The notes: a model not told the origin generated them from the sequence alone. A DNA stretch of 64,000 bases from Xanthocytophaga agilis (GCF_030068605.1 NZ_JASJOU010000020.1:119174-183173), one strand, 5' to 3'; shown: positions 35,492-45,547, numbered from the stretch's first letter. Made by a program: numbers and translations.

Positions 35492-38400
35492 CTAAGATTC
35501 TGTTTTTGCCTCTATATCAGTTCCTAAGATCTCCTTATAGGAGTTTTCAAATATCTCAATTTCTTTTTGAATCTTCAGCAGATTCTTTTTTAAATTTTTG
35601 ACGACATTGTTTTTCAGGTCAGCTTCTGTCGTGCGTGCAAAATTAGCAATTTTTTCAATACCTAATGTGCCTGAATTTCCTTTCAATGTATGTAAGTTGC
35701 TTAAAATCTTCTTATAATCTTTTGAAGGTAAAGCTTCCATGTTTTCATTCATTTGTTCATAGGCTTCAGCAATAAACTCTTCGAGTGTTGCCAGCACCAT
35801 CTCTTCCCCACCATATTTCTTTAACTGTCCTATTACTTCCAGATTGAGGACAGGAAACTCTTTTTCTGCTTCTGATACGATAACAGGGGCAGTTTTTGGT
35901 TCTGAGACTTGAGGGGTGATTGATTCTACTGATACATGCTGAGACGCTATTATCGGGTGTATTACATTTGTATTTGCTTTCAGGTTTCCCGATTTGTCAA
36001 ACCATTCTTTTACTTTCTGAATGAGTGCCGCTGCGCGGATCGGCTTTGCTATGTAATCATCCATTCCCTGACTCAGAAATTTCTCCCGATCTTCTTTCAT
36101 GGAATAGGCCGTCATAGCAATGATAGGAGGGAGGTTCTTTATATTTAGCTGACGAATGTGCTGGGTCGCTGTAATACCATCCATATCAGGCATCTGAATA
36201 TCCATGAGAATGATATCATAGTTGCGTTTTACTGGATCAGAAAATGTGTTTTTTACTTTTTCAATCGCAGTAAAACCATTTTCTGCCATTTCAATAATAC
36301 ATCCTGCCTTGCCAAGTATTTCACTTGCTACAGTACGGTTAACCATATTGTCATCGGTCAGTAATACAAGAGGCTGTAATCCGTTAAATACATCGCCTTC
36401 CTTAAATTCTCCTTCTGTAATATTCTTTGTCAGAGGGCTAATGTTTGTCTCTTTTGCCTCAAACGTGAACCAGAAGGTGCTACCTTTGCCTGATTGAGAT
36501 TCAACCCCTATTTCTCCGCCCATCATACGGGCCAGTTCTTTAGAGATTGCCAGACCCAGACCAGTTCCTCCATAAGATTTGGTAGATGAGTTGTCTACCT
36601 GATTGAATGCATTAAACAACAGAGACAGGTTTTCTTTGGAAATACCTATACCTGTGTCACTTACAGAAGCTTTGATTTTCTTGACTTTTCCCTTACTTTC
36701 ATATAAGGATACCTGAATGGATACAGTACCTTTTTCTGTGAATTTTATGGCATTGGATGTGAGGTTAGACAAGATTTGAAGCAATCGGGTCTCATCCGCA
36801 ATAATAAACTCTGGTACCTTATCATCTATATGGTATTTTAGAATATTATTCTTTGTTGCAGCTTGTTGAGTAAACAATGCATGCAGCTTCTCGATAGTAT
36901 TCTGAAAAGAAAGTGGGGCTTTGTGAAGCTCCATTTTGCCAGCTTCGATCTTGGATAAGTCCAGAATATCATTCAGAATCGTGAGTAGGGTTTCAGATGA
37001 CTTTTTAACAGTCTGAACATATTCCTTTTGCTTCGGATTTAATGGAGTATCGTTGAGTACATCAATCATTCCGATGATACCATTCATAGGGGTTCTGATC
37101 TCATGACTCATGTTCGCCAGGAATCTTTCTTTAACTTTCAGCGATTTTTCGGCTATTTCCTTGGCCTTTAAAAGTTCTTCTTCTGCCTTTTTACGTTCGG
37201 TAATATCCCGGGCTACTCCTTCAATTTCTATAGGTTTTCCGTTTTCATCATGTACCAGACGAACATTGAGCAGAAATTGAATTTCAGTGCCTTGTTTGGT
37301 TATAAAACCGACTTCAATATTCTTGGCAGATCCATTGCGTCGCAGTTGCCGATAGGTATGGTAGCTTTTTCCTTTGTCAATGAAGAAATCTGTAATATTA
37401 CGTCCAATAATTTCTCCGTCATTGTAGTTTCCTACCTCATAAGCAGATGGACTGATCATGCGGATAATACCACGTAAGTCTGACCGATAGTAGATGTCCT
37501 GAAAAGATTCGAAGATACTTCTGAACTTCTTCTCACTCTCTATCAGATTCATATCTGATTCTTTCTTCTCTGTAATATCGTGAGCTATTGCTGAGAGTTC
37601 TTCAATTGTGCCATCTTTTGAGATAATAGGATTCAGGTATACTTCTCTCCAGGAATTCTCATTTTGTTTAGTACGTATCTGCGTCTCAAAATGCTGCGGA
37701 ATACCTTGTAATGCCAGGCGATAACGGGCTTCCCAGTTATGATAATTGTGGGAACGCATAAATTCGCTACGCACCCGATCTGTATTGACCCCTATGATTG
37801 GTCGGAATCCAAAGCGGGACTCATAGGAATCTGCAAAATTTTTGTTGAAAGATGTCAGGTATAAACGTTTATTTACAGACCACATCAGATGGCTTCCACT
37901 CTCAAATACAGCATTTAACTGAGCTGTTTGCTTATATAGTTTTTCTTCGTTCTGCTTTCTTTCAATTGCCAGGGCGATTTGACCTGAGATAAAATCCAAT
38001 AGTTCAAGATCACGGGTGCTATACGTGTTGGGATTGTCATAGGACTTTACCGCAATGATTCCGGTAGTCCGGCTCTCAATCTTTAAAGGTACACCCATCC
38101 ATACCTTGGGGGTTTTACCATATAATTCCAGATTGTTCTCCTCTGCAAGACGAAGAATCTGTTCTTCATATAAGAACAACGGCTTATTGTAGAACATGGC
38201 AAACTCGGTGAGTCCGCGACCTACACGACGCTGGGTGACACGCAAATCACTGCTGGTGTCCTCATCTACAAAATATGGATAATAGAGAAAGTTACGCTCA
38301 TTGTTGTACAGCGTAATATAGAAGTTGCGTACATCAATAATCTTCCCTAATTCTTTGTGGATATTCTGATACAAGATATCCAGGTTACCACTTTTGGTAG

Positions 38401-39748
38401 TTAAGTTGGCAATACTATAGTACAGATTCTGTGCACGTTCTGCCCGAATTCGTTCGGTTGTATCATATAATATACAGCGAAGAGCTGTGGGCTTGCCAGC
38501 TTCATACCTACAACTTACACTACCTGCCAGATAAATGTCCTGGCCAGATTTGCTTCGGAATACAGTCTGAAACTTATAGATCTTTTCGCCGTTTGCAATG
38601 CGGTTAAATTTACTAAGTGTACTTTTGAGATGTTGAGGATGAACAATCTCGCGAATATTTAGCTTTTCGATTTCAGCCCCACTGTATCCAAGTTTATCCT
38701 GCCAGGCCCGATTGGCAAAAAGAACGTCTCCTTTTAGGGATATGATCTGAATCAGGTCATTGGCATTATCAAACAAATCCTGTAATTGTGCGTGAGTTCT
38801 GGCTAGAATGGCAGTGACTTTCTTTTTATCTGTAATATCTTCTCCTACACGGGTAATAGCCGAAATCTCTCCTTTTTGGGTATTCAATACAACAGAACTA
38901 AACTGTATGTAACGAAGATTTCCATCTTTACCTAATAAGCTTCGTTCAGTAATCTCAAAGAACCCTCCATTTTTTAGTGCATTATAAAATTCCTTGCGAC
39001 GGGGTACATGGTCTGATACTGGTACAAATACATCAAAAAAGTTTTGTCCAAGTACTTCTTCTCTTGACCATCCGGTTACTTTTAAGAGGTAATCATTGCA
39101 AAAAGAAATTGTTTCGTCACTTTCAATCCGAAAACATACCAGATTTACTTTCTCAAGTGTCCGCAGAAATTGCTCTTCCGCATCCCGTTGGGCTACCTGC
39201 CGTTTTTTCTCTTCCTCTGCTATTTTGATTTCTGTGATATCCCGACCATAGATAGCTATAGCTTCTCTTCCCAGATAGATGGCTTTTTTTAAGAGTATCT
39301 CGAATAAGAAGGTGCCTTTTTTACTAACGAGTTGTCTTTCAATGGTTAGTTCTTCTCCTTGCCAGGTGCGTTTTAAATATTCCTGAAATCGCTCAAAGTC
39401 CAGACCATAGGCCTCACAAAAGTTTTTGGCAGATCGGCTGATAAGTTCTTCTCTTGAATATTGAAACCAATGTAAGGCAGCCCTGTTTGCATCCAGTACA
39501 TTCCCTTCCCTATCGAAAATGATGATTAGCTCATCATTGTTTTGTGTCAGAGGCTGGTCAAACTCTTTGGCCCGTAATGGGCTATTAAATAATTGATTGT
39601 ATCCTGATTTTGAAATAGAAGCAGGTATTGCCTCTCCCAAACCAGGTTGAGTAAGTTTCTCGTATTGAGCAATCTTGTGATTTAAGCGATCGATCTCCTG
39701 TAATAATCTACTCTTTTCTTGCTGGGTCACTGAATCAATATAATCCAT
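35492..39748 (-). CDS. Soluble multi-PAS hybrid histidine kinase with REC and Hpt domains
   Basis: 1418 residues with no membrane span. Order: short coiled coil, PAS (about 70-185), PAS (about 195-315), PAS (about 320-440), GAF (about 445-605), PAS (about 615-735), PAS (about 745-870), HisKA (ERFLANMSHEIRTPMNGIIG, about 900), HATPase (SNAIKFTEKG, DTGIGIS, GGTGLGLAIS), receiver (VLLTDDNMVN, DIILMDIQMPDMDG, about 1140-1255) and a C-terminal Hpt domain (LHTLKGNSGTLG, about 1355). It should run an internal His-Asp-His relay from cytosolic signals such as redox, light or small molecules. No haem- or flavin-binding signature is certain. The adjacent response regulator gene (67 bp downstream) is a natural partner. 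Confidence 0.94.
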   Translation of the reverse strand: MDYIDSVTQQEKSRLLQEIDRLNHKIAQYEKLTQPGLGEAIPASISKSGYNQLFNSPLRAKEFDQPLTQNNDELIIIFDREGNVLDANRAALHWFQYSREELISRSAKNFCEAYGLDFERFQEYLKRTWQGEELTIERQLVSKKGTFLFEILLKKAIYLGREAIAIYGRDITEIKIAEEEKKRQVAQRDAEEQFLRTLEKVNLVCFRIESDETISFCNDYLLKVTGWSREEVLGQNFFDVFVPVSDHVPRRKEFYNALKNGGFFEITERSLLGKDGNLRYIQFSSVVLNTQKGEISAITRVGEDITDKKKVTAILARTHAQLQDLFDNANDLIQIISLKGDVLFANRAWQDKLGYSGAEIEKLNIREIVHPQHLKSTLSKFNRIANGEKIYKFQTVFRSKSGQDIYLAGSVSCRYEAGKPTALRCILYDTTERIRAERAQNLYYSIANLTTKSGNLDILYQNIHKELGKIIDVRNFYITLYNNERNFLYYPYFVDEDTSSDLRVTQRRVGRGLTEFAMFYNKPLFLYEEQILRLAEENNLELYGKTPKVWMGVPLKIESRTTGIIAVKSYDNPNTYSTRDLELLDFISGQIALAIERKQNEEKLYKQTAQLNAVFESGSHLMWSVNKRLYLTSFNKNFADSYESRFGFRPIIGVNTDRVRSEFMRSHNYHNWEARYRLALQGIPQHFETQIRTKQNENSWREVYLNPIISKDGTIEELSAIAHDITEKKESDMNLIESEKKFRSIFESFQDIYYRSDLRGIIRMISPSAYEVGNYNDGEIIGRNITDFFIDKGKSYHTYRQLRRNGSAKNIEVGFITKQGTEIQFLLNVRLVHDENGKPIEIEGVARDITERKKAEEELLKAKEIAEKSLKVKERFLANMSHEIRTPMNGIIGMIDVLNDTPLNPKQKEYVQTVKKSSETLLTILNDILDLSKIEAGKMELHKAPLSFQNTIEKLHALFTQQAATKNNILKYHIDDKVPEFIIADETRLLQILSNLTSNAIKFTEKGTVSIQVSLYESKGKVKKIKASVSDTGIGISKENLSLLFNAFNQVDNSSTKSYGGTGLGLAISKELARMMGGEIGVESQSGKGSTFWFTFEAKETNISPLTKNITEGEFKEGDVFNGLQPLVLLTDDNMVNRTVASEILGKAGCIIEMAENGFTAIEKVKNTFSDPVKRNYDIILMDIQMPDMDGITATQHIRQLNIKNLPPIIAMTAYSMKEDREKFLSQGMDDYIAKPIRAAALIQKVKEWFDKSGNLKANTNVIHPIIASQHVSVESITPQVSEPKTAPVIVSEAEKEFPVLNLEVIGQLKKYGGEEMVLATLEEFIAEAYEQMNENMEALPSKDYKKILSNLHTLKGNSGTLGIEKIANFARTTEADLKNNVVKNLKKNLLKIQKEIEIFENSYKEILGTDIEAKTES

Positions 39749-40033
39749 ATTGTCAACGTTCTCTCTTTGTAAAGTGAAAAATACTATCTTGCTGGTTCAA
39801 AAAACAAGGGCCGTTTTCATGAAGTTTATAGTATAATTAGTAAAGCATCGAAAAGAGCAGGTTCTAGAGCGAGACGACACTATTCTGACGGGCGTAGCAA
39901 AAGTTACGGACCGAAAAATAGGAGAAGGCACAGCCTAAAAGATGCTTTTGAAGCCTTTATAAAATTATACTCTACATCTTCCAATTTAAAAGTAACAAAT
40001 ATTCCTGAGAAAACGTGTCCTCTCCGCTTTTGT
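39749..40033. other. Structured intergenic region between kinase and miaA
   Basis: 285 bp between divergent genes. It contains paired segments AGTATAATT (39830-39838) with AATTATACT (39963-39971), and AAAGCATC (39842-39849) with GATGCTTT (39941-39948). They enclose about 90 bp that are more GC-rich than the flanks. This could be a structured RNA, the remains of a small repeat, or a divergent promoter region. No protein frame is convincing. Confidence 0.4.
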
Positions 40034-40957
40034 ATGCAAGAAGTCAATTATTTAGTAGTGATAGTAGGTCCTACAGCAGTAGGGAAAACCGAATTGTGTG
40101 TGCGTTTAGCTCATTATTTTAAGACTGAAATCATATCAGCAGATTCACGCCAGTTTTATCGTGAAATGACTATTGGCACAGCTAAGCCTACCGCGGATGA
40201 ACAAGAAGGAATAACACACCATTTCATCAACTCCCATAGTGTTGTAGAAGAGTACAATGCTGCTGCATTTGAACAGGATGCATTAGGTTGTATCCAATCA
40301 GTTTTAGCACAACATAAAGTTTGTATTCTCACAGGTGGGTCTACTTTATATATCAAAATGCTGACAGATGGAATGGATGAGATTCCTGATGTTGATCCAG
40401 AAATACGGGTACAACTTCAGCAAACATTAGATACACAGGGGTTAGAAGTGCTGATTAAACAACTGGATGAACTGGACCCTGTATATGGACAACAGGTAGA
40501 TCGGGCAAATCCACAACGTGTGATGCGAGCCCTGGAAGTGAGTATTGGAACTGGAATGCCCTATTCTTCCTTTCGGAAAGGAACAAAAGTAGAACGACCT
40601 TTTCAGATTATAAAGATTGGTCTGAACCGTGATAGAGAAGAGTTATACCAGCGGATTGATTTACGTATGGACCTGATGCTGAAAAATGGTTTGGTAGATG
40701 AAGTTCGTAGTTTGGCAGCATATAGAGATAAAAATGCTCTACAAACTGTAGGATATAGAGAAGTGTTTGAATTTCTGGATGGTATGTATGACGAGGCTGA
40801 AATGATTCGTTTACTGAAACGAAATTCCAGGCGTTATGCAAAACGCCAGCTTACATGGTTTACCCGTGATACAGAATATCAATGGTTTCATCCTAGCCAG
40901 TTTAAAGAGATTGTACAGTATATAGAACAGCAGATGAATAATCCTAAACTGCCATAG
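40034..40957 (+). CDS. miaA: tRNA dimethylallyltransferase
   Basis: 307 residues with the P-loop VIVGPTAVGKTELC (about 8-21), SADSRQFYREMTIGTAKPT (about 36-54), LTGGSTLYIKMLTDG (about 98) and the C-terminal RYAKRQLTWFTRD. The enzyme transfers dimethylallyl to A37 of tRNAs that read UNN codons, aiding translation fidelity. Length and motifs are complete. Its 3' end overlaps the 3' end of the convergent LemA-like gene by 14 bp. Confidence 0.97.
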   Translation: MQEVNYLVVIVGPTAVGKTELCVRLAHYFKTEIISADSRQFYREMTIGTAKPTADEQEGITHHFINSHSVVEEYNAAAFEQDALGCIQSVLAQHKVCILTGGSTLYIKMLTDGMDEIPDVDPEIRVQLQQTLDTQGLEVLIKQLDELDPVYGQQVDRANPQRVMRALEVSIGTGMPYSSFRKGTKVERPFQIIKIGLNRDREELYQRIDLRMDLMLKNGLVDEVRSLAAYRDKNALQTVGYREVFEFLDGMYDEAEMIRLLKRNSRRYAKRQLTWFTRDTEYQWFHPSQFKEIVQYIEQQMNNPKLP

Positions 40958-41426
40958 GCTTAAATCCAAATAATGAAGCTATAATACGGTAAGGCATATG
41001 TTTACATAACTCATTGTAGTTGCCTCGTGCGGATCTGAATTTTTTCTGTGTTTGCAGCAAAAGAGACGCATTTTGGCTTAAAGCCGTTTGTAAGCGGTTT
41101 GCTTCGTTATTATCTGCAAATCCCAGGTTTTCAATGGATTGGGCAATTGTCTTAGTTTCTGCCGCCAGTTTGGTTTCATTGTAACCTCCTTCCTGATCAG
41201 CTACCAGATTGGTATTCAGTAATTCTCCCAACTGCATAAGTAACTGCACTCGCTGAAATGCTACCTTGCCTACATTCTGAAGATAGATATCTGTATTACT
41301 TTTGCGGGTTCTCAGACTATTAAGAACCACCATACCCCACAGAAATATTGCTCCTGTAATAACCAGAAGTATAGGTAGCACACCAATCCCTGTAACCTTA
41401 AATGCAAAAAGAGCGAAAATCATCAT
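40944..41426 (-). CDS. LemA-like membrane protein
   Basis: 160 residues with one N-terminal membrane segment (about 10-35, VTGIGVLPILLVITGAIFLW), then a helical domain with KVAFQRVQLLMQLGELLNTN. The C terminus RSARGNYNELCKHMPYRIIA, then SLFGFKPMAV, closely matches the LemA end (YN...N..P..L.A..FGF.). LemA proteins are membrane-anchored helical bundles of uncertain role. The length is somewhat short for LemA (usually about 180-200). It converges on miaA with a 14-bp 3' overlap and reads in the same direction as pfkA behind it. Confidence 0.75.
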   Translation of the reverse strand: MMIFALFAFKVTGIGVLPILLVITGAIFLWGMVVLNSLRTRKSNTDIYLQNVGKVAFQRVQLLMQLGELLNTNLVADQEGGYNETKLAAETKTIAQSIENLGFADNNEANRLQTALSQNASLLLQTQKKFRSARGNYNELCKHMPYRIIASLFGFKPMAV

Positions 41427-41446
41427 CTTATCTAACTACTGATAGT

Positions 41447-41494
41447 CAATATCAGACTTTGAACAGATGCACTACCATTCAAAGTCTGATATTG
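41447..41494 (-). terminator. Hairpin downstream of pfkA
   Basis: Perfect 17-bp arms (41447-41463 and 41478-41494; core ATCAGACTTTGAA) around a 14-base loop, beginning 15 bp after the pfkA stop. No clear T run follows, so it may instead stabilise the mRNA end. Confidence 0.6.
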
Positions 41495-41508
41495 TGTAAC
41501 TTATACTG

Positions 41509-42477
41509 TTATATACTTAAAATCTCTACAATACGAACCAGTTCATCACTAATAGGTTTGCTTAAGCTGATGCAGTCACGGAAAGGAGTATAGGTTAGCT
41601 TGTTGTTAATGATACCTACCATTACCCCTTGCTGTCCATTGATCAGACCTTCTACTGCACCAACACCCAGACGGCTTGCCAGAATCCGATCAAATGCTGT
41701 AGGACTACCACCACGTTGAATATGACCAAGATTGGTGATACGTATATCCGCATCCGGAAAATGTTTCTTTACTGTTGTTCCCACTTCTGTAGCACCTCCA
41801 CTTTCTCCTTCTGCTACAATGATGATGAAAGAGGATTTGGAACGGCTCCAGCCTTCTTCCAATGTTTTAATAACTTCTCCAATAGGAGTAAAAGTTTCTG
41901 GAACCATTACTAATTCTGCACCCCCACCAATACCAGACTGAATGGCAATATATCCTGAATCACGACCCATTACTTCGATGAAGAAAATACGGTCATGAGA
42001 ATCTGCTGTATCCCGAATCTTGTCGATAGCATCCAGTGCTGTATTTACAGCTGTATCATAGCCAATTGTATAATCAGTGCCATATAAGTCATTGTCAATA
42101 GTTCCTGGGGCACCTACTGCTGGTATACCATATTCTTCATAAAATATAGAGGCTCCCGTAAATGTTCCGTTTCCCCCAATTGCTACCAATCCCTCAATAC
42201 CATATTTTTGTAACTGATCGTATGCTTTTGCCCGGCCTTCTTTGGTCATGAATTCTTTACTACGGGCAGATTTTAAAATGGTACCCCCTTTTTGGATGAT
42301 ATTGCTAACAGAATAGGATTGCATTTGAGAAATTTCTCCTCTGATCATGCCATCATATCCATGACGGATTCCGTATACTTCCAATCCATAATAAATAGCG
42401 CTTCGGACAACTGCACGCACACAAGCGTTCATGCCAGGGGCGTCTCCCCCAGAGGTGAAAATGGCTATTTTCTTCAT
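41509..42477 (-). CDS. pfkA: ATP-dependent 6-phosphofructokinase
   Basis: 322 residues: nucleotide loop FTSGGDAPGMNACVRAVVRS (about 8-27), GIEGLVAIGGNGTF (about 93-106), catalytic Asp in GTIDNDLYGTD (about 126-136), HDRIFFIEVMGRDSGYIAIQ and LGHIQRGGSPTAFDR. These are the complete motifs of bacterial PfkA, which phosphorylates fructose 6-phosphate in glycolysis. GDAPGMN and GGNGTF with Gly at the ATP site indicate ATP rather than pyrophosphate as donor. In single-gene context, with a hairpin after it. Confidence 0.97.
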   Translation of the reverse strand: MKKIAIFTSGGDAPGMNACVRAVVRSAIYYGLEVYGIRHGYDGMIRGEISQMQSYSVSNIIQKGGTILKSARSKEFMTKEGRAKAYDQLQKYGIEGLVAIGGNGTFTGASIFYEEYGIPAVGAPGTIDNDLYGTDYTIGYDTAVNTALDAIDKIRDTADSHDRIFFIEVMGRDSGYIAIQSGIGGGAELVMVPETFTPIGEVIKTLEEGWSRSKSSFIIIVAEGESGGATEVGTTVKKHFPDADIRITNLGHIQRGGSPTAFDRILASRLGVGAVEGLINGQQGVMVGIINNKLTYTPFRDCISLSKPISDELVRIVEILSI

Positions 42478-42979
42478 AATTTTGATTTCAGGTAGCTTAT
42501 TTCCGGATAATATGAAAGAAACTGGCTGCCTGATAATTTAATTGGCTATTTGCCAGATATGCAATGAATATACAGATATGTTTTGACTGTATATGTCTTG
42601 CTTGTATAATGATTCAGATTTTACAACTCGTTAAAAACGGTTGCGAAAATACACAGCTAAACTGAATAGTGGTATGAATTCTTTATAAAAATTGTGTTAA
42701 ATCCTGAAAAAGGACTTTTAACACTTCCATATCCCTTCTTTTACTTATATAATCTTATGTTCTATCGGGAAAATAATATCGGCTTTTCTTTGCAAATCCT
42801 CAGAGTTTAAATTCTATATTTGAACCATTTTCCGAAAAACAATCTAAACTAATTTCGTTGAAAGGAGACATTACTGATAAAGATATACCATCTAAGTTGT
42901 CTTACAAGCAATGTTTTGTTTGTTGAATCTTAAATAAAATTTTATTTATCTGTAGAGGCTCTCCCAATATTCTGAACGC
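42478..42979. other. Divergent promoter region between pfkA and YfhO-like gene
   Basis: 502 bp. It contains a hairpin GTGTTAAATCC.../GGA..TTTAACAC at 42694-42724, a promoter candidate at 42789-42822 and an 18-bp perfect palindrome TAAATAAAATTTTATTTA at 42931-42948 in the predicted leader of the downstream gene. No gene or known riboswitch is recognisable. Confidence 0.45.
42789..42822 (+). promoter_or_regulatory. Candidate Bacteroidota-type promoter
   Basis: TTTG at 42789-42792 and TATATTTG at 42815-42822, matching the TTTG/TAnnTTTG pattern with 22-base spacing. It would leave a leader of roughly 150 nt before the 42980 start. Confidence 0.5.
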
Positions 42980-45451
42980 ATGAAAACCAACAACCTCTTG
43001 CAAAAAGCCATTCCACATGTATTGGCTATTGTGGCTTTTCTAATTATCACTTTTGTTTATTTCTCGCCTGTTCTGGATGGAAAGACTATGTCGCAACATG
43101 ATATTGTGCAAGCTAGAGGTGCAGGACATGAAGCAGGTTTGTATCGTGAAAAGACAGGACATTATCCTATGTGGACTAATAGTATGTTTGGAGGAATGCC
43201 TACTTATCTTATTGCCGCAGATTATCCTAATAGCTGGACTACCAAAGTAGGTCGTTTCTTCGCTAATCTGTTGCCGGAGCCCGCTAACTATGTGTTTTTG
43301 TATCTGATTGGATTTTATATCCTGCTGGCTGCATTGGGGTTTGATGCGTGGATAGGCGTGCTGGGGGCTATAGGGTTTGCTTTTTGTAGTTATAACCTGA
43401 TAAATATAGAAGCTGGTCATGCTTCCAAAGTAATTGCGATGGGATTTCTACCTCCTATATTAGGTGGGGTAATTCTGGCTTATCGAGGTAAATATTGGAT
43501 TGGGGGTGCATTGGTAGGGTTATTTTTAGGAATGCACATCTATGGAAACCATGTGCAGATTACATTTTATATGTTTCTGACTATTGGGTTCTATGTACTT
43601 ATGGAACTGATTGTTGCTATTCGTGAAAAACGACTAAAACCATTTTTAATTGCCTCAGCTGTAATAGGTGTGGGTGTTGCACTAGCTGTTGGCTCTCATG
43701 CCTCTCGTTTGCTTACTACCAGTGAATATTCCAAAGAAAGTATCAGAGGGAAGTCAGAATTAACTCCTAAACCTGCAACAGCAGATGATAAAGGCGTTAA
43801 TGCAGATGGTCTGGATTATGATTATGCCTTTCGGTGGAGCTATGGCAAAATGGAGACATTTACCTTGTTGATTCCTGATTTTTATGGTGGTGGAACTATG
43901 TCTAAAAGTATTGGGAAAAATTCCGCTATGTACAATGCTTTGATTGAAAAAGGAGCATCTGATGCACAGGCCAAACAAATTGTAGCACAACTATCTAGTG
44001 CTTTATATTGGGGCGATCAACCTACTACGGGTGGACCAACTTATGCGGGTGCTGTTATTCTGTTTTTATTTGTGCTGGGCATGTTTATTATCCCAAATCG
44101 CATCAAATGGTGGATTCTAGGCTCTGCTGTATTTATGACTATGCTGGCATGGGGTAAGAACTTTGCTCTCAATGACATTCTGTTTACCTATGCACCACTT
44201 TTTGATAAATTCCGTGCAGTGACTATGACTCTGGCATTAACGCAGGTATTTCTGGTGTTAGGAGCTGCCATGGCTGTACAGGAACTGGTTCGTGGAGAGT
44301 ATAGCTGGACTAATCTTCAAAGGCCTTTGATCTGGAGTTTTGGATTAACTGGAGGTGTGGCATTACTCTTTGCATTATTGGGAGGTGCATTCTTTGATTT
44401 TCGCAGTGATATAGTTGATCCGCAACTTGCGCAGGGATATGGAGACTGGATTATCCGTCCGATACGTGATGACCGGGCTTCTATATTGCGTGGAGATGCT
44501 TTTCGCAGTTTTATGTTTATTGTGGTAGCCGCAGGAGTGATTATTGCGTTTTTATTCAAACGTCTCTCTGCGTCTCTTATGGTCCTGGTATTGGGAGCTG
44601 TTGTATTAACTGATATGTTTGCTGTTGACAAGCGCTATGTTAATAATGATGATTTTACCATTGACAGACGTGATCAGGAACGGGCTATTATTAAACCAAC
44701 GCCTGCCGATGAGCAGATTCTGAGAGATACCACACAGTATAGAGTATTTAATTATGCTGCAAGTCCATTCCAAGATGCTACTACTTCTTATTTCCATCAT
44801 TCAGTAGGAGGGTATCATGGTGCCAAGATGCGTCGGTATAGTGATGTTATTGACAGCGTTTTGGCAAAAGGAAGCATCAAAGGTCTTAATATGTTGAATA
44901 CAAAGTATGTAATTGTGCCAGATCAGAAAACGGGGCAGGTATTTGTTCAGCAAAATCCAGAAGCTTTGGGCAATGCATGGTTTGTAAAAGAATACAAAAT
45001 TGTTCCAAATGCAGATGAAGAAATTAAAGCCATTGAGACTTTTGAACCCAAAACGACTGCTATTATTGACAAACGTTTTGAAAAAGATTTAAATGGTCTG
45101 AATATCCAGTTTGATAGCACTGCAACCATTACCCTTACAAGCTATTCACCCGATCATCTGGTCTATGAATCCAATGCACAGACTCCTCAACTGGCTGTAT
45201 TCTCTGAGATTTACTATGCTAACAAAGACTACTGGCAAGCTACAATAGATGATAAGCCTGTACCTCATTTTCGTGTGAATTACATTTTACGTGGTATGGT
45301 TGTACCTCCTGGTAAACACAAGATTACGTTTACTTTTATCAGTAATACATACCAACAGGGTGAACATATTGCCTTGTTTAGCTCTATTGCTTTGTTTGCG
45401 TTTGTAGGTGCTGCGATCTTTTTATCTGCCAAACAAAAAAATAAGGCATAA
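42980..45451 (+). CDS. YfhO-like multi-span membrane protein
   Basis: 823 residues. Opening segment IVAFLIITFVYFSPVLDGKT is followed by SQHDIVQARGAGHEAGLYRE and a WTNSMFGGMPTYLI block, a conserved luminal loop. About 12 membrane helices extend to residue 560, then comes a large soluble domain (about 575-790), and a last helix LFSSIALFAFVGAAIFLSA. Bacillus YfhO and its relatives resemble GT-C glycosyltransferases or mannosyltransferase-like proteins acting outside the membrane. In Bacteroidota the family is common and uncharacterised. It may glycosylate an envelope polymer or protein (inference). A perfect 13-bp hairpin follows the stop. Confidence 0.82.
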   Translation: MKTNNLLQKAIPHVLAIVAFLIITFVYFSPVLDGKTMSQHDIVQARGAGHEAGLYREKTGHYPMWTNSMFGGMPTYLIAADYPNSWTTKVGRFFANLLPEPANYVFLYLIGFYILLAALGFDAWIGVLGAIGFAFCSYNLINIEAGHASKVIAMGFLPPILGGVILAYRGKYWIGGALVGLFLGMHIYGNHVQITFYMFLTIGFYVLMELIVAIREKRLKPFLIASAVIGVGVALAVGSHASRLLTTSEYSKESIRGKSELTPKPATADDKGVNADGLDYDYAFRWSYGKMETFTLLIPDFYGGGTMSKSIGKNSAMYNALIEKGASDAQAKQIVAQLSSALYWGDQPTTGGPTYAGAVILFLFVLGMFIIPNRIKWWILGSAVFMTMLAWGKNFALNDILFTYAPLFDKFRAVTMTLALTQVFLVLGAAMAVQELVRGEYSWTNLQRPLIWSFGLTGGVALLFALLGGAFFDFRSDIVDPQLAQGYGDWIIRPIRDDRASILRGDAFRSFMFIVVAAGVIIAFLFKRLSASLMVLVLGAVVLTDMFAVDKRYVNNDDFTIDRRDQERAIIKPTPADEQILRDTTQYRVFNYAASPFQDATTSYFHHSVGGYHGAKMRRYSDVIDSVLAKGSIKGLNMLNTKYVIVPDQKTGQVFVQQNPEALGNAWFVKEYKIVPNADEEIKAIETFEPKTTAIIDKRFEKDLNGLNIQFDSTATITLTSYSPDHLVYESNAQTPQLAVFSEIYYANKDYWQATIDDKPVPHFRVNYILRGMVVPPGKHKITFTFISNTYQQGEHIALFSSIALFAFVGAAIFLSAKQKNKA

Positions 45452-45465
45452 ACGTTATATTTAAA

Positions 45466-45506
45466 ACTCATCTGGATGGCTTTCCTTTTACATCATCCAG
45501 ATGAGT
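45466..45506 (+). terminator. Hairpin between YfhO-like and channel genes
   Basis: Perfect 13-bp arms ACTCATCTGGATG / CATCCAGATGAGT (45466-45478 and 45494-45506) around a 15-base loop. No strong T run follows, so termination may be partial. Confidence 0.55.
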
Positions 45507-45547
45507 ATCCTCTACTGTTTATATTTACAGTCAAGCATTTGAATCAT

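Noticed and set aside
42931..42948. Riboswitch or leader element upstream of the YfhO-like gene
   Set aside because: The palindrome TAAATAAAATTTTATTTA is pure A/T and could be accidental; no known riboswitch core is present.
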